Shown here: positions 58,148-64,000 of the stretch, in pieces
Layout: each line of letters starts with the position of its first letter
Numbering within the stretch: the stretch's first letter is position 1
Assembly: GCA_017459865.1 (NCBI GenBank)
Contig: JAFUCD010000004.1
Coordinates: forward strand, 1-64,000
Direction of reading: 5' to 3'
DNA from: Oscillospiraceae bacterium
GTDB lineage: Bacteria > Bacillota_A > Clostridia > Oscillospirales > Oscillospiraceae
DNA length: 64,000 nt
Made by a program: the position numbers and the translations under genes
Notes under the pieces: model-generated
What the model was told of the DNA's origin: nothing
What the model saw: only the letters and a program-made list of their open reading frames with translations
The model's database searches: none

Positions 58148-58480
58148 TAGGATCGGGATCACAGCCGCCGCATCCATCGCCATAAAGAAAACGACGGTCA
58201 ATACATTGAGCAAAATATACACACCGATCCCGACGCAAAAGCCGATCAGGGCCCATTTGCCCATGGCCTTGGCCTTGACGGGTGTTTTATCCTTTTCCGT
58301 GAGATACAGGATCAGACCGATGAGCGGCAGGAAAAACGCCAGCACGTTCATCCCCGTGGACGGCACGTCCGGCTCGGAGGGCGCAAAGCTCCTTGCCACG
58401 GGGTCGACCGCGCAGCCGCACTTCGGACAGACGATAGCCTCGTCCAGCAGCTGGTTGCCGCAATGGGTACAGTATTTCAT
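58145..58480 (-). CDS. Zinc-ribbon membrane protein, second paralogue
   Basis: A 111-residue protein. An N-terminal zinc ribbon (CTHCG and CPKCGC, Cys3, Cys6, Cys18, Cys21) is followed by a short Pro/Ser linker and two hydrophobic segments (about 43-60 and 75-100) around the basic loop TEKDKTPVKAKAMGKWA. It is a close paralogue of the gene immediately upstream. The family is common in Clostridia with unknown role. ATG 58480 follows AAGGAG. It is the last gene of the gyrase operon, ending at a bidirectional terminator. Confidence 0.8.
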   Translation of the reverse strand: MKYCTHCGNQLLDEAIVCPKCGCAVDPVARSFAPSEPDVPSTGMNVLAFFLPLIGLILYLTEKDKTPVKAKAMGKWALIGFCVGIGVYILLNVLTVVFFMAMDAAAVIPIL

Positions 58481-58505
58481 GGGGCAGGTCTCCTTTCCCG
58501 GCTTT

Positions 58506-58829
58506 TTAGCCGAACGCAAACGCCATCACACCGATGAACACGACCCACAGGATCGTAAACAGGATGCTGAGCGCGACGCTCACGATCACGCTGATCAACG
58601 CCCATTTGCCGATGGCATTGGCCTTGATCGGCGTTTTGTCCTTTTCCGTGAGATACAGGATCAGACCGATGAGCGGAAACAGAAACGCCAGGATGTTCAG
58701 TCCCGTGCTCGGGATATCCGGCTCCGCGGCGGCGACGCCTCTTCCCATCGGCACAACGGCACAGCCGCAGTGCGGACAGACGATCGCCGCATCGAGCAGC
58801 TGATTGCCGCAATGACTGCAATATTTCAT
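58506..58829 (-). CDS. Zinc-ribbon membrane protein, first paralogue
   Basis: A 107-residue protein with the same plan as its neighbour: zinc ribbon (CSHCG, CPHCGC), linker and two membrane segments, with the loop TEKDKTPIKANAIGKWAL nearly identical. The pair arose by tandem duplication; the second hydrophobic segment has diverged most. The gap to the second copy is 25 bases. Function unknown. Confidence 0.8.
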   Translation of the reverse strand: MKYCSHCGNQLLDAAIVCPHCGCAVVPMGRGVAAAEPDIPSTGLNILAFLFPLIGLILYLTEKDKTPIKANAIGKWALISVIVSVALSILFTILWVVFIGVMAFAFG

Positions 58830-58850
58830 GTAGAGATCCCTCCTGAAGCG

Positions 58851-59333
58851 CTACAGCTTCTTCTCCAGAAAGAGCGTTCCGTCCTTTTCCCCGCCGACGG
58901 GAAGATAGCCCCGCTTGGTGAAAAATGCGGCGGCGATCTTGTTGGCGTGATAGACATGCGTCATGACGCGCGCAAATTCGCCCTGAACGGCGATTTCCTC
59001 CACGGCGCGGAGCATCGCGTCGGCGCAGCCCTGCCGCCTGTGCGCGGGATAGACATAGAAATCATTGATGAACACGGTCTCGGGCTCGGTGGTGTCGCAC
59101 CAGACCTCGCCGACGGGCTCCCCGGACGGATCCTCCGCCGTGAGCAGATAGTTCAGCGGCGTGTCCTGTCCCCCGGAGAGCACCTCCTCCAGCGCGCCCT
59201 GCGCCTCGGTGAGCGCGTGCTGCTCGTTTTCGGTCTTCTGGGTAAGCAGCAGCTCCTGCGCATAGCGGCTCAGATTCCGCTGCAGGAACGTCTCATATTT
59301 CTCGCCCTTCATCGGGCGCAGCTCCAGTTCCAT
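58851..59333 (-). CDS. GNAT-family acetyltransferase
   Basis: A 160-residue protein with a C-terminal GNAT acetyl-CoA site: VFINDFYVYPAHRRQGCADAMLRAVEE contains the R-R-Q-G-x-A loop, and AAAFFTKRGYLPVGGEKDG the final strand. The N-terminal helical part (about 1-60) is variable. The substrate is unknown. ATG 59333 is chosen because GGGAG lies 6 bases upstream; an upstream GTG overlapping the rnhA stop (GTGA) is also possible. Confidence 0.82.
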   Translation of the reverse strand: MELELRPMKGEKYETFLQRNLSRYAQELLLTQKTENEQHALTEAQGALEEVLSGGQDTPLNYLLTAEDPSGEPVGEVWCDTTEPETVFINDFYVYPAHRRQGCADAMLRAVEEIAVQGEFARVMTHVYHANKIAAAFFTKRGYLPVGGEKDGTLFLEKKL

Positions 59334-59350
59334 ATCCTTCTCCCGTCCGG

Positions 59351-59785
59351 TCACGCGAATTTTTCCCGCTCCGAAACCGCAAGCGCGTCGCAGCGGTTGT
59401 TATATTCGTTCTCCGCGTGACCCTTGACCCAATGGAATATGACGTTGTGCGTCTGCAAAAGTTCGTCCAGCGTCTGCCAGAGGTCGACATTTTTCAGCGC
59501 GCCGTCCTTGCGCTTCCAGTTCTTTTTCTTCCAGTTTTCCAGCCAGCCGAGATTGATGGCGTTGGAGAGATACTGGCTGTCGGTATAGAGATCAACGGCG
59601 CAGGGCTCTCGGAGCGCCTGCAGAGCGTTGATCGCGCCAAGCAACTCCATGCGGTTGTTCGTGGTCTCCGGCTCGCCGCCGGAGAGCTCCTTTTCATACG
59701 CGCCGTATCTCAAAATCGCCGCCCAGCCGCCGGGACCGGGGTTGCCGGAGCAGGCGCCGTCGGTATAGATCGTGACCTGCTTCAT
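59351..59785 (-). CDS. rnhA: Ribonuclease HI
   Basis: A 144-residue type I RNase H that cuts the RNA strand of RNA-DNA hybrids. The catalytic residues are Asp9 ([14 protein letters not shown]), Glu47 (RMELLGAI), Asp69 (LYTDSQY) and Asp133, with His123 in WVKGHAENE. It has normal length. It overlaps gyrA by four bases, so it is part of the gyrase operon. Confidence 0.96.
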   Translation of the reverse strand: MKQVTIYTDGACSGNPGPGGWAAILRYGAYEKELSGGEPETTNNRMELLGAINALQALREPCAVDLYTDSQYLSNAINLGWLENWKKKNWKRKDGALKNVDLWQTLDELLQTHNVIFHWVKGHAENEYNNRCDALAVSEREKFA

Positions 59786-62316
59786 GCTTCCGGCTTCTCC
59801 GGGGTCTCGGGCGCTTCGGCAGTCGTTTCGACTTCGGCTTCGGCTTCCTCGTGCTCGGTGAGCGCGACGGAGATGAGCTTCTGCCCCTCCTGCACGCGCA
59901 TGACGCGCACGCCCTGTGCGGCGCGGCCGGTGATGCTGATGCCGGAGATCGGGCTGCGGATGATGGTGCCGTCGTCGGAGACGCTGAGCAGATCCTCCTC
60001 GCCGGTGACGAGCTTCATCGCCGCCACGGCGCCGGTCTTGTCGGTGACGTTGTGGCTCTTGCGGCCCTTGCCGCCGCGGCGCTGCACCTCGTCGCCGCGC
60101 AGGTATTCCTCCATGGCGGTGCGCTTGCCGTAGCCGTTTTCCGTGATGGAGAGGACGAACATGCCCTCGCGCGCGACCTCGGCGCCGACGACGCAGTCGC
60201 CGTCACGCAGCGTGACGCCGCGCACGCCCGTGGCCTGGCGGCCCATGGCGCGGACATCCGTTTCGGCAAAGCAAATGCCGAGACCGTCGCGCGTGGCGAG
60301 CAGGATCTTATCCTCGCCCGTCGTGCCCATGACGTTCACGAGCGCGTCGCCCTCATCGAGATTCAGCGCGCGGAGTCCGTTGCTGCGGATATTTTTAAAC
60401 TGTGAGACCGCCGTGCGCTTGACGGTGCCGTTCTTCGTGGCGAAGAAGAGGAAGCTCTCCTCGTCCGTCTCGCGGAAGTGCAGCATCGCGCTCACGCGCT
60501 CGCCCGGCTCGACGGGGATGAGGTTCACGATATTCGTGCCGCGGGCGGCGCGGCTGCCCTCGGGGATCTGATAGCCCTTGCGGCGGTACGCCTTGCCCGT
60601 GTTCGTGAAGAAGAGGATGAAGTCGTGCGTCGAGGCGGTGAAGACCGTCTCCACATAGTCCTCGTCGCGCAGGCTCTGCCCGCGCACGCCCTTGCCGCCG
60701 CGGCGCTGCGCGGTGTATTCGTCGGCGGGCACACGCTTGATATAGCCGCCGTGGGAGAGCGTGAAGACGCACTGCTCCTCCTCGATGAGATCCTCGATAT
60801 CGATCTCGTTCTCAACGTCCTGGATCTCGGTCTTGCGCGGCGCGCCGTATTTGTCGCGGATGGCGATGAGCTCTTCCTTCAGCACGCCCTTGATCTTCTC
60901 GGGATCGGCGAGCAGCTCGTTATAATACGCGATGCGCTTTTCCAGCTCGTCGAACTCCTTCTGCAGCTTCTCGCGGTCGAGACCCTGCAGCGCTCTGAGC
61001 CGCATGTCGAGAATCGCCTGCGCCTGGACGTCGTCCAGACCGAAGCGGTCCATGAGGTTCTGCTTGGCGTCGTCATAGCTGTTGCGGATGATGTGGATGA
61101 CCTCGTCGATATTGTCCTGCGCGATCAGCAGGCCGCGCAGCAGATGCTCGCGCTCGAGCGCCTTTTTCAGATCATATTGCGTGCGGCGCGTGATGACGTC
61201 CTCCTGGAACGTGAGATACTCGTCCAGGATCTGGCGCAGGTTCAGGATCTTCGGCTGGCTCTGGTTGTTCACGAGCGCCAGCATGATGATGGAGAAGCTC
61301 GACTGCAGCTGCGTCTGGGCAAAGAGGCGGTTGAGGACTACCTGCGGGTTTGCGTCGCGCTTGAGCTCGATGACCATGCGCATGCCGTTGCGGTCGGACT
61401 CGTCGCGCAGGTCGCTGATGCCCTCGAGGCGCTTTTCACGCACCTGATCGGCGATGTTTTTCAAAAGCTGACGCTTGTTGACCTGATACGGCAGCTCCGT
61501 GACGATGATGCGCGTGCGGTGGTCGCGTCCGTACTCTTCAAATTCCGTGCGGGCGCGGACCGTGAGCTTGCCACGGCCGGTGGCGTACGCCGCGCGGATG
61601 CCCGAGCGGCCGAGGATGATGCCCTTCGTGGGAAAATCGGGACCGGTGATGTGCTCCATGAGGTCAAGCACCGTGGCATCCGGGTTTTCGAGCACGCAGA
61701 CGCAGGCGTTGATGACCTCGGTGAGATTGTGCGGCGGGATATTCGTCGCCATGCCGACGGCGATGCCGTTCGAGCCGTTGACGAGCAGGTTCGGGAAGCG
61801 GCTGGGCAGGACCTTGGGCTCGCGGCGGGTCTCGTCGAAGTTCGGATCCCAGTCGACGGTTTCCTTGTCGATGTCGCGCAGCATCTCATCGGAGATGCGG
61901 CTCATGCGCGCCTCCGTATAACGGTAGGCCGCCGGGGGATCGCCGTCCACGGAGCCGAAGTTGCCGTGACCGTCGATGAGCGGATAGCGCATGGAGAAGT
62001 CCTGCGCCAGACGCACGAGCGCGTCATACACCGAGGCGTCGCCGTGCGGGTGGTATTTGCCGAGCACGTCGCCGACGGCGGTGGCGCATTTTTTGTAGGG
62101 GTTGGAGTGCGTCAGACCGCTTTCATACATGCTGTAGAGGATGCGGCGATGCACGGGCTTGAGCCCGTCGCGGACGTCCGGCAGGGCACGCCCGACGATG
62201 ACGGACATGGCATAGTCGATATAGCTCGTCTGCATCTCGCGCACGAGCTCGGATTCGGTGATCTTCTGGTCGGGGAACGCGATATCCTCCGGCTTATAGC
62301 TTCTGTTGTGTGCCAT
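59782..62316 (-). CDS. gyrA: DNA gyrase subunit A
   Basis: An 844-residue gyrase A subunit. The catalytic tyrosine is Tyr133 in [10 protein letters not shown]; the breakage-reunion domain spans about 30-500 and six beta-pinwheel repeats follow, including the GyrA-box-like [11 protein letters not shown] (about 545-555) and a second QRRGGKGRK. An acidic Glu/Ala/Pro tail ends the protein. In the quinolone region the sequence is [10 protein letters not shown], so Ala94 stands where E. coli has Ser83. It starts 15 bases after gyrB. Confidence 0.97.
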   Translation of the reverse strand: MAHNRSYKPEDIAFPDQKITESELVREMQTSYIDYAMSVIVGRALPDVRDGLKPVHRRILYSMYESGLTHSNPYKKCATAVGDVLGKYHPHGDASVYDALVRLAQDFSMRYPLIDGHGNFGSVDGDPPAAYRYTEARMSRISDEMLRDIDKETVDWDPNFDETRREPKVLPSRFPNLLVNGSNGIAVGMATNIPPHNLTEVINACVCVLENPDATVLDLMEHITGPDFPTKGIILGRSGIRAAYATGRGKLTVRARTEFEEYGRDHRTRIIVTELPYQVNKRQLLKNIADQVREKRLEGISDLRDESDRNGMRMVIELKRDANPQVVLNRLFAQTQLQSSFSIIMLALVNNQSQPKILNLRQILDEYLTFQEDVITRRTQYDLKKALEREHLLRGLLIAQDNIDEVIHIIRNSYDDAKQNLMDRFGLDDVQAQAILDMRLRALQGLDREKLQKEFDELEKRIAYYNELLADPEKIKGVLKEELIAIRDKYGAPRKTEIQDVENEIDIEDLIEEEQCVFTLSHGGYIKRVPADEYTAQRRGGKGVRGQSLRDEDYVETVFTASTHDFILFFTNTGKAYRRKGYQIPEGSRAARGTNIVNLIPVEPGERVSAMLHFRETDEESFLFFATKNGTVKRTAVSQFKNIRSNGLRALNLDEGDALVNVMGTTGEDKILLATRDGLGICFAETDVRAMGRQATGVRGVTLRDGDCVVGAEVAREGMFVLSITENGYGKRTAMEEYLRGDEVQRRGGKGRKSHNVTDKTGAVAAMKLVTGEEDLLSVSDDGTIIRSPISGISITGRAAQGVRVMRVQEGQKLISVALTEHEEAEAEVETTAEAPETPEKPEA

Positions 62317-62331
62317 CTGGTCTCGCCTCCC

Positions 62332-64000
<1,669 letters not shown>

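Overview
The window reads as a chromosomal segment of a high-GC, strictly anaerobic, Gram-positive Clostridia, most like Oscillospiraceae. The evidence is a DivIVA/SepF division cluster, a short Hfq, a HisZ-dependent HisG with a YerC-type TrpR-like regulator, reverse rubrerythrin and rubredoxin, a ferredoxin-like [FeFe] hydrogenase, TTG starts and strong AGGAGG ribosome sites. The genus is not determined. Almost all of the window is coding; no rRNA and no CRISPR array is visible, and there is one tRNA (Leu-UAA).

Layout. 1-590: repeat-rich intergenic DNA. 0.6-14.8 kb: small metabolic and accessory units (LUD protein, secreted tyrosine phosphatase, SGNH hydrolase, glycerate kinase-pyruvate kinase-GNAT operon, tRNA-Leu, Na/phosphate transporter with ThrH-type phosphatase, lipoprotein, TruA, acyl-ACP thioesterase, MerR/YbjQ pair). 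14.8-23.6 kb, minus strand: a division and membrane cluster (HlyD-like, YggS, SepF, DivIVA, IleS, LspA with a very long tail, RluD). 23.6-32.8 kb: hfq-miaA, degV, mutL and miaB-mutS-CPBP, a tRNA-modification and mismatch-repair neighbourhood. 32.8-34.5 kb: an oxidative-stress locus (reverse rubrerythrin, Mop-like gene, rubredoxin) disturbed by an AT-richer insert. 34.5-38 kb: cardiolipin synthase, then an intact IS110-family element with a candidate bridge-RNA region.

38-41.4 kb: a CooC-type nickel ATPase and an acetyl-CoA-synthase-derived protein lacking the catalytic nickel domain, divergent from a group-B-like [FeFe] hydrogenase across an operator-rich intergenic region. 41.4-42.2 kb: proC. 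42.3-50.7 kb: a complete, mostly overlapping histidine operon from yerC through hisZGDCBHAF-IE to a PHP histidinol phosphatase. 50.8-57.5 kb: DUF1643 protein, secreted CotH protein, lipase, cysteine-desulfidase-like protein and amidohydrolase. 57.6-64 kb: YkvA-like protein, then an operon gyrB-gyrA-rnhA-GNAT-two zinc-ribbon membrane paralogues; gyrB runs off the right edge.

The most notable items are the ACS-like/CooC pair without CO dehydrogenase, the LspA with a roughly 285-residue low-complexity tail, the IS110 element with three predicted stem-loops upstream of its recombinase, and the scarred rubrerythrin-mop-rubredoxin locus.
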